DNA of 64,000 nt. It comes from Chitinophaga oryziterrae. Its GTDB lineage: Bacteria > Bacteroidota > Bacteroidia > Chitinophagales > Chitinophagaceae. The notes beneath the pieces were generated by a model. It worked only from the letters and a program-made list of their open reading frames with translations, searched no databases and had not been told where the DNA came from. The position numbers and the translations under genes are program-made. Positions 9,501 through 17,750 of this stretch are shown here, in pieces (the first letter of the stretch is position 1; every line of letters starts with the position of its first letter). Location: contig NZ_WRXO01000006.1 of assembly GCF_009758125.1 (NCBI RefSeq), forward strand, positions 186,001 through 250,000, read 5' to 3'.

Positions 9501-9805
9501 TGAGAGGGTATGCGGCCTACTCCGGTGGTGAACTGAACGTCAGCAACGATAAATACCTGCAGAACCTGGCTTATGTCCGTTTGAAGAATTTAACGCTGGG
9601 GTATAACCTGCCGGTATCATTAACAAAGAGATTTAAGATGCAGAAACTGCGTGTATACTTTACCGGTCAGAACCTGTTCACCTTCACAAAAATGAAAACC
9701 AAATACATCGATCCTGAACAGGTGAGCCCCAGTGCAAATGATGCAGGTGGAAGGGATTATCCTTTCTTCAAGCAATACTCTGGTGGGTTTGATATTACTT
9801 TCTAA
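6548..9805 (+). CDS. SusC/RagA-family TonB-dependent outer-membrane transporter
   Basis: A 1085-residue transporter: signal peptide ending TVAQ, a carboxypeptidase-regulatory-like beta domain at about residues 33-112 (DVHGTVLTAKGESLPSVAV), the SusC signature VVVVGYGTQKKVNLTGAV, plug domain to about residue 235 (ILIDGVPGNIDMLNPQDIE, AAIYGARGAFGVILVTTK), then a 22-strand-type barrel ending in an aromatic residue (FDITF). It imports oligomers captured by the SusD encoded next (21 bp gap). It has no N-terminal STN signalling domain although it follows a sigma/FecR pair. Substrate is unknown. Confidence 0.95.
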   Translation: MGQARTLFKGILCLLFIMFMRERTVAQNAVSDVHGTVLTAKGESLPSVAVQAVEKGSGQKFNTLTDPNGDFIFHNLQVGKQYDFNFSIMGYEKNDYLGYTVDNKGKNLLMVRLTEKSIGLNDVVVVGYGTQKKVNLTGAVSQVDAKQFADKPVANVAQALQGAVPNLNITFGDGHPGSTGNFNIRGYASVSNSNGSPLILIDGVPGNIDMLNPQDIETLTVLKDAASAAIYGARGAFGVILVTTKQAKNGKLSINYGTSYSSQRMTSRTDFITDGYTQVNLADIAFSRNVGNSYTGYNADDMAELKKRQTDKSLPSVVIQNRNGQNQYVYYGSTDWWHFLFKKSQPGLEHHFSMSGGNDKVDFLMSGRYYQQKGMFQDYLRQDVYNAYNFRAKINVHVTSWLTAYTNTQFGANDYTWPGYNQNMTGIYNHAMASYVPKNPDGTFTFRTNLNNYGAYEYADLQNRKSHGGNKNYNLTENVGFNANIAKGLSLTGNYAFQLDPYSDYQRTAFIPWSVNPGIINKTGNDNLTENTHLDQHHSVNLYATYGKNLGKHNLKAVAGYNMELQKYKLNTIGRQNLLSEDLNQIDLGTGAQTTGGNASEWALLGYFARVNYDYEGKYLLELNGRYDGSSRFPANQRFGFFPSISGGWRISEEAFFSPVKNIVNELKLRASYGSLGNQDVGNSNLYPYVPVMKSSLSKWVAGGNQVQTLSAPDPITPHFTWEKSASTNAGIDAAFLKNRLQISYDQYRRKTTNMLIPGKTLPSVFGAKSPLQNAGDLLTKGFELSVKWQDKGELAGKPFSYSIGAVLSDYTAKITRFDNPENLLSNHYVGEQLGEIWGYSIDGFFKSAAEAQSWTINQDYIDRDQRVTSPGEWSKLHAGDLKFKDLNGDKIINEGKNTLADHGDLRRIGNSLPRYSFGFNAGFNWCNFDLNVFFQGIGKQNWYPNVESSKFWGPYGRPYTSFVPKDFESKIWSESNPNAYFPLLRGYAAYSGGELNVSNDKYLQNLAYVRLKNLTLGYNLPVSLTKRFKMQKLRVYFTGQNLFTFTKMKTKYIDPEQVSPSANDAGGRDYPFFKQYSGGFDITF

Positions 9806-9825
9806 TTTTAAAAGCTCTTAATAAG

Positions 9826-11580
9826 ATGAAAAGGATGCTGTTTTTCGCCGGTGTGGTTTTACTGTCAGGTTGCTCGAAATTTCTCGACAGACAACCACTG
9901 TCACAGATATCTCCGGATAATGGATTTAATTCAGAGAGTGAATTACAATTGTACGTACACTCTTTTTACGATAACATGTTACCGAACCCGGATGGTGAGG
10001 AAAAAGGTTTCACCAGCCTGTATGGGGAAACGTCCAACAATATTGTGCTGACAGGCCTTTCCCCTCAGTTGACAGGCAACCGTAGCGTACCTGTGTCCGG
10101 CGGGGGATGGGACTGGACCAGCCTCCGTAATGTCAATTACTTTATACAGAACTATAACCGGGGCGGACTGGATACCAGTATCACTTACAAATACGTGGCC
10201 GTGGCGAAGTTCTTCCGTGCTTACTTTTATGCAAACATGGTCGCGCATTTCGGGGACGTACCTTTCTACAACAAAGTGATTGAAACAAATGATACTGCCA
10301 GTCTGAATAAACCCAGGGACTCCCGTACCCTGGTAATGGATTCTGTGCTGAATGACCTCGATTTTGCCATTGCGCACCTCGGTACAGGTAAAGACGTGGC
10401 TGAAGTAACAAAGTGGACGGCACTGGCCTTAAAATCGCGTGTATGCCTGTTCGAAGGGACCTTCAGGAAGTATCATACCGAATTCTCTTTACCTGATGCG
10501 AACGGCTTCCTGCAAAAATCAGCAGATGCGGCGCAAACTATCATGAATGCCGGTGTATATACCATCTACAAAAGCTCTCCTGAAATCGCTTATGGCAACC
10601 TGTTCTCCTCTTTAACGGTCATCCCGGAAGAGGTGATCCTGGCAAGACAATACAGCGCTGCTTTACAGATCTATCATAATGTAAACTATTACACTACCGC
10701 GCCTTCTTTCGGTAAGCCCGGCCTGGAAAAGAGCCTGGTGAACAGTTACCTGATGAAGGATGGTTCCCGTTTTACGGATATCCCTGGTTATACTACCATG
10801 CAGTTCTACCAGGAAACACAAAACCGTGATCCCCGTTTATCCCAGACTATCCGTACACCTGGTTACAAACGTATAGATGGGAATGTTACTTTGGCTCCTT
10901 CTTACGGTGGCACCGTTACCGGTTATCAGTTGACTAAGTTCGTGACATCAGCTGCGAACGATGCGCTGCTCCATTCCTATAATCCATTGCCGGTCATCCG
11001 TTATGCGGAAGTGCTGCTGAACTATGCAGAAGCAAAGGCCGAACTGGGAACGATCACCCAATCAGACCTCGACCTGTCCATCAAACTGCTGCGCGACAGA
11101 GTCGCGATGCCCGGCATGGACATGGCCGCTGCCAACATAGCTCCGGATCCTTACCTGGCTAATCAATACACACACGTATCCGGTATCAACAAAGGTATCA
11201 TCCTGGAAATCCGCCGTGAACGCCGTATAGAGCTGGTAATGGAAGGTTTCGTCTGGAATGACATTATGCGCTGGAAAGAAGGACACCTCCTGGCTGTCCA
11301 GTATAAAGGCGCTTATTTCCCCGGAGAAGGTAACTACGACCTGGATGGAGATGGCGCTACAGATCTGATGATTTACTCCGGTACACAGCCTTCCACACCT
11401 AATGTACAGTTCTTAAAACTGGGAACAGATGTGGTACTGGAAAATGGTGCCAGTGGTGGTAACATCATTGTAAACGGTACTATACCTAAAACATTCAATG
11501 AAGAAAGAGATTACTTATTCCCTTTACCGACAACAGATTTGCTGTTAAACCCAAGATTGACACAAAACTATAAATGGTAA
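9826..11580 (+). CDS. SusD/RagB-family nutrient-binding outer-membrane lipoprotein
   Basis: A 584-residue lipoprotein with lipobox LLSGC (Cys16) followed by SKFLDRQPLSQISPDNGF, the standard SusD N-terminus. TPR-type helices follow (AVAKFFRAYFYANMVAHFGDVPFY; VIRYAEVLLNYAEAKAELG), then RRERRIELVMEGFVWNDIMRWKEG and the C-terminal SusD segment (YLFPLPTTDLLLNPRLTQNYKW). It partners the SusC encoded immediately upstream. No enzyme gene follows, so the locus lacks a clue to the substrate. Confidence 0.95.
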   Translation: MKRMLFFAGVVLLSGCSKFLDRQPLSQISPDNGFNSESELQLYVHSFYDNMLPNPDGEEKGFTSLYGETSNNIVLTGLSPQLTGNRSVPVSGGGWDWTSLRNVNYFIQNYNRGGLDTSITYKYVAVAKFFRAYFYANMVAHFGDVPFYNKVIETNDTASLNKPRDSRTLVMDSVLNDLDFAIAHLGTGKDVAEVTKWTALALKSRVCLFEGTFRKYHTEFSLPDANGFLQKSADAAQTIMNAGVYTIYKSSPEIAYGNLFSSLTVIPEEVILARQYSAALQIYHNVNYYTTAPSFGKPGLEKSLVNSYLMKDGSRFTDIPGYTTMQFYQETQNRDPRLSQTIRTPGYKRIDGNVTLAPSYGGTVTGYQLTKFVTSAANDALLHSYNPLPVIRYAEVLLNYAEAKAELGTITQSDLDLSIKLLRDRVAMPGMDMAAANIAPDPYLANQYTHVSGINKGIILEIRRERRIELVMEGFVWNDIMRWKEGHLLAVQYKGAYFPGEGNYDLDGDGATDLMIYSGTQPSTPNVQFLKLGTDVVLENGASGGNIIVNGTIPKTFNEERDYLFPLPTTDLLLNPRLTQNYKW

Positions 11581-11605
11581 GGTTGTCAATGATGAAGAAA
11601 GGTGC

Positions 11606-11629
11606 TCCCGCTACTATTTAGTAGCGGGA
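11606..11629. terminator. Bidirectional hairpin between susD and convergent araC gene
   Basis: TCCCGCTAC (11606-11614) pairs with GTAGCGGGA (11621-11629) around TATTTA. It sits between two convergent genes ending at 11580 and 11635 and probably serves both. Confidence 0.7.
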
Positions 11630-11634
11630 TTGCG

Positions 11635-12573
11635 CTACGCATTCGCCTGTTTCCTGTACAACACCGGTGTAAGGTCTGTATGCTTCTTAAAGTAGTTACT
11701 GAAGTGGGTAGACTCTGTAAATCCTAACTGGTAAGAAATCTCTTTAATAGGAACATCCGTATTCTGTAAAAGTGATTTCGCTTCCGCGATCGTTTTATCT
11801 GTGATCCAGGTACCGATGGGTTTCCCTGTTTTACTTTTAATTACATTACTGAGATAATTGGCATGTAAGTTTTGAGCATCTGCATAATCCTGCACCCTGA
11901 ATGGTTTATCTGCTTTCCCGCTCATCAGATCTCTGTAATGTTGTTCCAGTGTACGTTTAAAGTTCTTCACGATCTGAGAACTGCGGTTACCTTCATAAAT
12001 AGGATTATAATCTTCCCAGAAATATTCTTTTATCTTCAGTAATACAACAACGAACAGGTTACCTATCATCCTGTTCTTATAAGGTGAATTGGAAAAATAT
12101 TCTTTTAATATCTGTAGATAGAGCTGTTCAAATTCTGAGAATATTTCAGGTTTTAATGTTTTGGGATGTACTGTTTCAGCCAGTAAGAAAGAAAATTCCT
12201 GGAAGATATTAGGATGTACGTTCTCTTTAAGGAAAGATTCACTGAGCGTTATTAAATACACCTCTTCCAGTGTATGCCATTCGAATGACTTATAATGCCC
12301 CGGATTGGTAAAATAGATAGTACCTGGTTCCGTAGGAAAGGTGTGCGCATCCGTTGTATATTTCCCGCTGCCATTTTTTACAAATACGAAGGAGTAAAAA
12401 TTGGCCCTGTAAGTGAGGGAAGTGTAGGGGAGCTTATCATGAATATCCTTCAGGTTATGAATGGTGAACTGTGTATTGGCATCAATTCTATCTGTAGGTA
12501 AACCGAAATGTACGTATTGCTCCATCAGGCTGTTAAAGGCCAGTATTTTCTCTTCTTTCTTTTTCCTGCTCAT
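11635..12573 (-). CDS. AraC-family transcriptional regulator
   Basis: 312 residues. An N-terminal cupin-like sensing half (FVFVKNGSGKYTTDAHTFPTEPGTIYFTNPG) is followed by a C-terminal AraC double helix-turn-helix from about residue 215 (LHANYLSNVIKSKTGKPIGTW; DVPIKEISYQLGFTESTHFSNYFKKHTDLTPVLYR). It is co-oriented with and 9 bp downstream of the MATE transporter gene, so the two probably form an operon. Control of the transporter is a reasonable guess. Confidence 0.9.
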   Translation of the reverse strand: MSRKKKEEKILAFNSLMEQYVHFGLPTDRIDANTQFTIHNLKDIHDKLPYTSLTYRANFYSFVFVKNGSGKYTTDAHTFPTEPGTIYFTNPGHYKSFEWHTLEEVYLITLSESFLKENVHPNIFQEFSFLLAETVHPKTLKPEIFSEFEQLYLQILKEYFSNSPYKNRMIGNLFVVVLLKIKEYFWEDYNPIYEGNRSSQIVKNFKRTLEQHYRDLMSGKADKPFRVQDYADAQNLHANYLSNVIKSKTGKPIGTWITDKTIAEAKSLLQNTDVPIKEISYQLGFTESTHFSNYFKKHTDLTPVLYRKQANA

Positions 12574-12582
12574 AAAGAAATA

Positions 12583-13962
12583 TTAAACCTTTATCGTTTT
12601 CCACTTCCCTTTCTTAAAGAAGTACCAGGCCAGCAATGCGATACCTGTTTCTGCAACCGGTACGGCGATAAAAGCACCAGTAGCCTTCAAATTTAATCCT
12701 TTTGACAAAAAATAGGCCAATGGTATCTGGAATGCCCAGAAGCAGATCAGGTTAATGACGGTCGGTGTTCTGGTATCACCTGCACCATTCAACGCCTGTG
12801 TCATCACCATGCTCAGTCCGTAAAAGATATAAGCGGACCCGATGATCTGGAGCGACAGGGTACCGAATCCTATTACGTCTTCATCAGGTGTAAAGAAGCG
12901 GATGATAGGAGTGGCGAAAAACAGGAACAAAACCATTACAAAGCCGGTAAAGATGGCGCTGTATTTTGCGGTGAGCATCACGCTTTGTTCTGCACGTTCT
13001 ATCTGTTTGGCCCCCAGGTTTTGTCCTACCAGCGTAGCGGCGGCATTACTGAGGCCCCAGGCAGGCAGCATAAAGAACACGAAATTCCTGATGGCTATCT
13101 GGTAACCGGCAGAAGCGGCGGTACCACCTGTTTCTGCTACCAGTCTTGCCAGGATGATCCAGCTACCGCTCGCAATCAGGAACTGCAGGGTGGCAGGCCA
13201 TCCTATTTTGATAATCGATTTAATAATAGGTATATCTACCCTGAAATGTTCTCTTTTGAATTTCAGTATTCTGTCACCATTAAACAGGTGAAAACACTGG
13301 TAAATCACACCACAGCTTCTCCCTATTACCGTAGCGATGGCAGCTCCTTTTAATCCATATAAGTGAATGAATATGGGGCATAATATGATATTGGTAATAC
13401 TGGCTACCCAGAGGCTTCTCATTGCCATTGCGGCATCTCCGGCGCCACGGAAAATCCCGTTGATCAGAAACAGCAATATGATACTGATGCTCCCGCTGAA
13501 CATGATCCTGGTGAAAATGGCCCCTTCTTTTACCACTTCCGCACTGGCTCCCATAAACGCCAGTATATCCGCAGCAAACACGACGCCTGCCACACTTAAA
13601 AGCAGGGTAATGCCCAAAGATACAAGCAGGGACTGGGCGCCTGCGTGTGCGGCGTCTTCCGGGTTCTTTTCACCAATTCTTCTGGCCACAATGGCGGTAG
13701 CAGCAGTACTCAGTCCTATCGCAATGGAATACACCAGTGTAATAACGGATTCTGTCAGTCCTACGGTAGCAATGGCGTTCTGTCCCAGTTTACTTACAAA
13801 GAACATATCCACCAGTGCAAACACGCTCTCTAAACTTAGCTCCAGTATCATTGGTATCGCCAGCAGGAACACTGCTCTGGGAATACTACCCTGCGTATAA
13901 TCCTGTTGTTCCCCATTCAGCGATAATCTCACAATACCGTATATCTTTTTAATTACGCTCAT
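12583..13962 (-). CDS. MATE-family multidrug/sodium antiporter
   Basis: 459 residues with about 12 hydrophobic segments and typical MATE repeats: PRAVFLLAIPMILELSLESVFALVDMFFVSKLG at the start of the first half and IIKIGWPATLQFLIASGSWIILARLVAETG at the start of the second. The family exports cationic drugs in exchange for Na+ or H+ across the inner membrane. It heads a two-gene unit with the AraC gene. The start ATG (13960-13962) lies only 4 bp after the -7 element, so the mRNA is probably leaderless. Confidence 0.9.
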   Translation of the reverse strand: MSVIKKIYGIVRLSLNGEQQDYTQGSIPRAVFLLAIPMILELSLESVFALVDMFFVSKLGQNAIATVGLTESVITLVYSIAIGLSTAATAIVARRIGEKNPEDAAHAGAQSLLVSLGITLLLSVAGVVFAADILAFMGASAEVVKEGAIFTRIMFSGSISIILLFLINGIFRGAGDAAMAMRSLWVASITNIILCPIFIHLYGLKGAAIATVIGRSCGVIYQCFHLFNGDRILKFKREHFRVDIPIIKSIIKIGWPATLQFLIASGSWIILARLVAETGGTAASAGYQIAIRNFVFFMLPAWGLSNAAATLVGQNLGAKQIERAEQSVMLTAKYSAIFTGFVMVLFLFFATPIIRFFTPDEDVIGFGTLSLQIIGSAYIFYGLSMVMTQALNGAGDTRTPTVINLICFWAFQIPLAYFLSKGLNLKATGAFIAVPVAETGIALLAWYFFKKGKWKTIKV

Positions 13963-13966
13963 ATTA

Positions 13967-13974
13967 CAAACTTA
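13967..13974 (-). promoter_or_regulatory. -7 promoter element of the MATE-araC unit
   Basis: On the minus strand TAAGTTTG matches TAnnTTTG and ends 4 bp before the ATG. Transcription starting about 5-7 nt downstream of the element would begin at the start codon. Confidence 0.55.
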
Positions 13975-14072
13975 CACCTTTTAAAAAATTTCCCAACGGT
14001 GTGGATATGCCAAAGTAGGGGGGCGATTACGACATAAGAAGATAATAGTCACTACTATTAACTAACAGCATG

Positions 14073-14103
14073 TTGGTTCAATCTTTTAAAAAGCGTAACT
14101 TTA
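14073..14103 (+). promoter_or_regulatory. Promoter of the zeta-toxin-like pair
   Basis: TTG (14073-14075), 20 bp spacer, TAACTTTA (14096-14103; consensus TAnnTTTG with the last base changed). The first gene starts at 14147. Confidence 0.45.
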
Positions 14104-14146
14104 TTAAAGTTTATATACATATTACTCATATATAATAAAAAAGATT

Positions 14147-14473
14147 ATGAGCAAGCTAAAAAAATGGAGAGTTCTGCCAAGATCAATAAACTCTTGGAAA
14201 GAGGTAGACAAGCATAGTTGGGATTTAAGTTTTTTTGAAGAAACAGGAGATCCTGATTTCATTACAAAAATTGGAATCAGAGCAGGAATAAACGCTATAA
14301 ATGAAAATAAAGCGATGAACCTTCCAATAACATACATGGCAGATGGTTGGGTTGTTCAAAGAATGCCTCAAGGCGATGTTGTACGTATCGCAGAAATAAA
14401 AACTCCGAAAGAAGTTACCCGGAATAAAAAGTTAACAAAAGGATCCGTTTTGTATGTCAAAAAAAGCAGCTAG
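14147..14473 (+). CDS. Small protein preceding a zeta-toxin-like ATPase; candidate antitoxin
   Basis: 108 residues, not recognised as a known family. It is basic at the N-terminus (MSKLKKWRVLPRSINSWKEV), has a middle segment with HSWDLSFFEETGDPDF, and ends in a basic KKLTKGSVLYVKKSS. Its last 20 bp overlap the start of the kinase-like gene, a layout typical of antitoxin-toxin pairs. The DNA is visibly more A+T-rich than the flanks, suggesting acquisition. Antitoxin function rests on position only. Confidence 0.5.
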   Translation: MSKLKKWRVLPRSINSWKEVDKHSWDLSFFEETGDPDFITKIGIRAGINAINENKAMNLPITYMADGWVVQRMPQGDVVRIAEIKTPKEVTRNKKLTKGSVLYVKKSS

Positions 14474-15194
14474 TCGTATGCGTGTTTTTGCCGGACCAAA
14501 TGGATCAGGTAAAAGCACAATTATCAAAGAAATACAAAAAATTGTAAAGACGGGTACTTATATTAATGCAGATGATATAGAAAAGGCTAGTAGAGAGAAG
14601 CGATTTATCAATTTAGGGGATTATAATGTAGAATCTACCCCAGAGGCCTTTCGCAAGTATCTTGAAAATTCTACGCTTGCAGCGAAAGCCCGTCAGGAAG
14701 GTTTTAATATAGGATTGTCATTATCGAATAATGTTATCACACTTACCGATGAAACTCATTCTTATGAAGCCGCATTAATTTCCGATTATCTTAGGAATTT
14801 ATTATTGACCAAAGGTGAAACCTTTTCGTTTGAAACAGTTATGTCCCATCGCTCTAAACTTGACATGTTCAAAAAAGCGCATGAGGCAGGTTTCAAAAAT
14901 TATCTCTATTTTATATCTACTGAATCAGCTGATATTAATGTTAAAAGGGTCGAACTAAGAGTGAAGAAAGGTGGACATCCCGTTAATGAAGAAAAAATAC
15001 GGGAGCGATATGTTCGGTCAATGGAATTGGTCAGTGAAATGATTCCCTTCTGTCATCGTTGTTTTATACTGGATAACTCTTTAGAGATTAATCGCCTGAT
15101 AGTAGAAATTGAAGATGGGAAAACAGTTAAAATTCTCTCAGATGAAATACCTGCCTGGGTTGAAACATATATTTTAGAAAAGTTAGGCGTATAA
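14454..15194 (+). CDS. Zeta-toxin-like P-loop kinase (COG4185-type)
   Basis: 246 residues. The Walker A motif GPNGSGKST is at about residues 14-22. YINADDIEKASRE and FSFETVMSHRSKLDMFKKAHEAGF follow, as in zeta toxins and related predicted P-loop kinases. A basic stretch KRVELRVKKGGHPVNEEKIRERYVRS resembles the substrate-binding lid. Zeta toxins phosphorylate UDP-N-acetylglucosamine and block peptidoglycan synthesis; related proteins may have other small-molecule targets. The ATG overlaps the preceding gene by 20 bp. The pair sits alone between two differently oriented genes in A+T-rich DNA, consistent with a mobile toxin-antitoxin module. Confidence 0.75.
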   Translation: MSKKAASRMRVFAGPNGSGKSTIIKEIQKIVKTGTYINADDIEKASREKRFINLGDYNVESTPEAFRKYLENSTLAAKARQEGFNIGLSLSNNVITLTDETHSYEAALISDYLRNLLLTKGETFSFETVMSHRSKLDMFKKAHEAGFKNYLYFISTESADINVKRVELRVKKGGHPVNEEKIRERYVRSMELVSEMIPFCHRCFILDNSLEINRLIVEIEDGKTVKILSDEIPAWVETYILEKLGV

Positions 15195-15338
15195 ATGGTG
15201 ATAAACAGTCTCTGTTTTTAGTGGAGATAAGATATACAACTTCTTACTTTGGGACTTACAAAAGAGGTAGCTTATAACAAGCCGGAGAATGCAGTATTAC
15301 CTGTTCTTGTACCATACCAGGCAAAGGAAATATAGCTT

Positions 15339-16235
15339 TTATGAGCGAAAAGCTACCGGTGTAAGAGAAGTATGCTTTTTAAAGAAGTTGGAAAAGTGGG
15401 CCAGATCATCATACCCTAATATAAATGATATCTCGGAAATATTCCAGTCGGTTTGCTTTAATAAAATCTTCGCTTCCTGTATTACCCTTTTACTGATAAT
15501 ATCAGTAGTAGTCTGACCAGTATTTTCTTTTAATACTTTATTCAGATGATTAACATGCACGGCTAATCTGTCTGCATAATCTTTCGGCGTACGAAGCTCT
15601 AACCGCCGCTGTGATGCTTCAATAGGGAACTGCCGTTCCAGCAATTCAATAAATAAAGAAGAGATCCTTTCCGAAGCATTCTGTACGGAGCCAAGCGAAG
15701 ACATTGGCTGCAACTTCTGTCCGTAATGAATGACTTCCAGCACAAGATTCCGTAGCAGATCATATTTATACAGGTAATCACCGGCCAGCTCTTTATACAT
15801 CTTCCGGAAAATCAGTTCCAGTTCATTGGCTTCTTCCTTCGAAAGCTGAAATACAGGTAATTCTCCCGGCCGGAATATGGGCAAATCATCCAGTATGTTT
15901 TTAGACAGAAAATCTGCTGTAAATATGCAGAAGAAACCTTGCTGGTCAGCATCCTGAGGTAGCCAGTGATAAGGGATCTTAGGGGTTGCGAAAAGCAATG
16001 CACTTTCCTCAATATCAATCACTTTATCTGCATATTCTGCCCTGTTCCTTCCCCGTATCAGGCTGATTTTATAATAATCTCTACGGCTGTAAGGCATGAT
16101 ACGTGTGCCGTCTGTTTTATTATATAGCTTCTCCGTTTCAAATACATTGAAATGCCCGATCTCCCTGGTAATACCTTCGGGAAGACTGGCAGTCGCTCTC
16201 TGATAAAAATTATCTACGGATGTTTTGCTGATCAT
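15339..16235 (-). CDS. AraC-family transcriptional regulator
   Basis: 298 residues. The N-terminal cupin-like half contains RRDYYKISLIRGRNRAEYADKVIDIEESALLFATPKIPYHW. The C-terminal HTH half contains LAVHVNHLNKVLKENTGQTTTDII and WNISEISFILGYDDLAHFSNFFKKHTSLTPVAFRS. It is closely paralogous to the regulator at 19163-20026. It lies downstream of the SDR gene in the same orientation but has its own -7 element (TACCTTTG, 16256 to 16249), leaving a very short leader. It may regulate the SDR gene. Confidence 0.9.
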   Translation of the reverse strand: MISKTSVDNFYQRATASLPEGITREIGHFNVFETEKLYNKTDGTRIMPYSRRDYYKISLIRGRNRAEYADKVIDIEESALLFATPKIPYHWLPQDADQQGFFCIFTADFLSKNILDDLPIFRPGELPVFQLSKEEANELELIFRKMYKELAGDYLYKYDLLRNLVLEVIHYGQKLQPMSSLGSVQNASERISSLFIELLERQFPIEASQRRLELRTPKDYADRLAVHVNHLNKVLKENTGQTTTDIISKRVIQEAKILLKQTDWNISEISFILGYDDLAHFSNFFKKHTSLTPVAFRS

Positions 16236-16248
16236 ATCATTTAAAATT

Positions 16249-16256
16249 CAAAGGTA
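16249..16256 (-). promoter_or_regulatory. -7 promoter element of the araC gene
   Basis: TACCTTTG on the minus strand fits TAnnTTTG and ends 13 bp before the ATG at 16235. Confidence 0.5.
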
Positions 16257-16305
16257 CAAACAAACGGGGCACAGACAATCTGGCCCCCGTTCTATAATTC
16301 TGAAA

Positions 16306-17070
16306 TTACAATTGCATGCCGCCAGAGATCTCTATTCGCTGTCCATTGACCCAACGGGCATCTTCTGTACATAAGAAAGCGACTACCCCGCCAATATCTT
16401 CTGCCACACCTGGTCTGCCCAGCGCAGTTACGCTGCTTACAAACTGTTTTAGCTGTTCATTGTTCCTGAGATGTCCTCCGCCAAAATCCGTCATGACAGC
16501 GCCGGGAGCTATGGTGTTTGCTCTTATGCCCCGTACACCCAATTCTTTGGCCAGATAACGTGTGAATATCTCTATTGCTCCCTTCATAGATGCATAAACA
16601 GAAGAACCTGTTACTGCGATACGGGTGAGGCCGGAAGATACATTCACAATACCTCCTCCATCATTGATGAACGGCAGCAATTTTTGTGTCAGGAAGTATA
16701 CGCCTTTAAAATGGATGTTCAGCAGTTCATCAAACATGTCTTCGCTGACGTCAGCAATGGGACTATATCCGCCAATACCCGCATTGTTCACAAGATAATC
16801 GAAATGGGTAGCATCAAATGTATTGCGCAAAACATCCTGCAGTTGTGTGGTAAAATTACCAAAGCTCTTCAGATCCCCGGTATTGAGCTGGAGCGTTGCT
16901 GCCTTTTGCCCGGCCTGCTGTATCTGTGCTACTACCCCTTGTGCATCCTGCATCTGGTTATTGTAAGTGAGGATAACATCAATTCCTCTTTCTGCGAGGC
17001 GTAAAGCCATGTCTTTACCCAGGCCCCGGCTACCGCCTGTAACAAGCGCTATTTTATTTTTCTGTTCCAT
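16306..17070 (-). CDS. Short-chain dehydrogenase/reductase (SDR), classical type
   Basis: 254 residues with NAD(P)-binding TGGSRGLG near residue 11, NNAG in VNNAGIGG, catalytic Ser in NVSSGLTRI and YxxxK in VYASMKGA, and a C-terminal ARWVNGQRIEISGGMQL. These are the complete classical SDR motifs, so the enzyme should be an active NAD(P)-dependent oxidoreductase of 3-oxoacyl-reductase type; its substrate cannot be deduced. A weak -7 (CACCTTTG) lies about 20 bp upstream. Confidence 0.9.
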   Translation of the reverse strand: MEQKNKIALVTGGSRGLGKDMALRLAERGIDVILTYNNQMQDAQGVVAQIQQAGQKAATLQLNTGDLKSFGNFTTQLQDVLRNTFDATHFDYLVNNAGIGGYSPIADVSEDMFDELLNIHFKGVYFLTQKLLPFINDGGGIVNVSSGLTRIAVTGSSVYASMKGAIEIFTRYLAKELGVRGIRANTIAPGAVMTDFGGGHLRNNEQLKQFVSSVTALGRPGVAEDIGGVVAFLCTEDARWVNGQRIEISGGMQL

Positions 17071-17157
17071 CTTGTGTTGTTTTTATACTGCAAAGGTGGC
17101 AAACTTATAAACCCGCTGTTTGAACATATCAATCCGTTATTTGCGAAATTCAATCAT

Positions 17158-17196
17158 AAACAGAAAAGGATAGCAATTTGCTACCCTTTTCTGTTT
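17158..17196 (-). terminator. Hairpin downstream of the alkyltransferase gene
   Basis: AAACAGAAAAGG (17158-17169) pairs with CCTTTTCTGTTT (17185-17196). After one mismatch TAGC pairs with GCTA around a short loop. It lies 12 bp past the end of the minus-strand gene at 17209. Confidence 0.65.
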
Positions 17197-17208
17197 ATCA
17201 GATGATCA

Positions 17209-17727
17209 TCACCAGGGGATTTCTATCTGTATTTCCTTGCTTTTAACGCCTTCCAGGGATAGCAGGCTGGCTTTGGCCTCCAATCCCCCTGCAAAGCCCG
17301 TAAGGGCTCCTGAAGCCCCAATAACACGATGACAGGGAACAATGATAGAAATGGGGTTCCTGCCATTGGCAGCACCTACCGCCCGCACTGCTTTCGGATT
17401 CCCCAGTTGATTAGCGATCTGGGTATAACTGCGGGTTTCGCCATAAGGGATGGTTAACAGGGCTGCCCATACTTCTTTCTGAAAGGCTGTTCCTATCGGG
17501 TCAAGCTCCAGGGAAAAAGTGTTCCGTTTCCCTTCAAAATATTCATTCAGCTGCCGTTCTGTTTCCAACAGCACAGGATGAGTATTATTCTCCACTTCCG
17601 CTTTAGCATGTACCCTGCCCGGATCATCATTTTCCCAAAGAATAGCAGCAAGCCCCTTATCACTACTGATGAGTGTTAATCTCCCTACGGGAGAGTCCAT
17701 ATATTTATAGTGATATTTTATTACCAT
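17209..17727 (-). CDS. ogt: Methylated-DNA--protein-cysteine methyltransferase (Ogt/MGMT family)
   Basis: 172 residues. The N-terminal half begins YMDSPVGRLTLISSDKGLAAILW. The C-terminal DNA-binding and active-site half has GTAFQKEVWAALLTIPYGETRSY, the Arg-finger region PKAVRAVGAANGRNP, and the acceptor-cysteine motif IIVPCHRVIG (Cys132), followed by LTGFAGGLEAKASLL. It repairs O6-alkylguanine by irreversible transfer of the alkyl group to Cys132. No AdaA-type regulatory domain is present, so it is a stand-alone Ogt-type enzyme. It lies 23 bp after the SUKH-type gene and is probably co-transcribed. Confidence 0.93.
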   Translation of the reverse strand: MVIKYHYKYMDSPVGRLTLISSDKGLAAILWENDDPGRVHAKAEVENNTHPVLLETERQLNEYFEGKRNTFSLELDPIGTAFQKEVWAALLTIPYGETRSYTQIANQLGNPKAVRAVGAANGRNPISIIVPCHRVIGASGALTGFAGGLEAKASLLSLEGVKSKEIQIEIPW

Positions 17728-17750
17728 GAATAGCTAAAAATACGACACTA

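Noticed and set aside
15289..15516. Open frame of 75 codons on the plus strand
   Set aside because: Mostly antisense to the C-terminal part of the AraC gene at 15339-16235, with no recognisable features or promoter.
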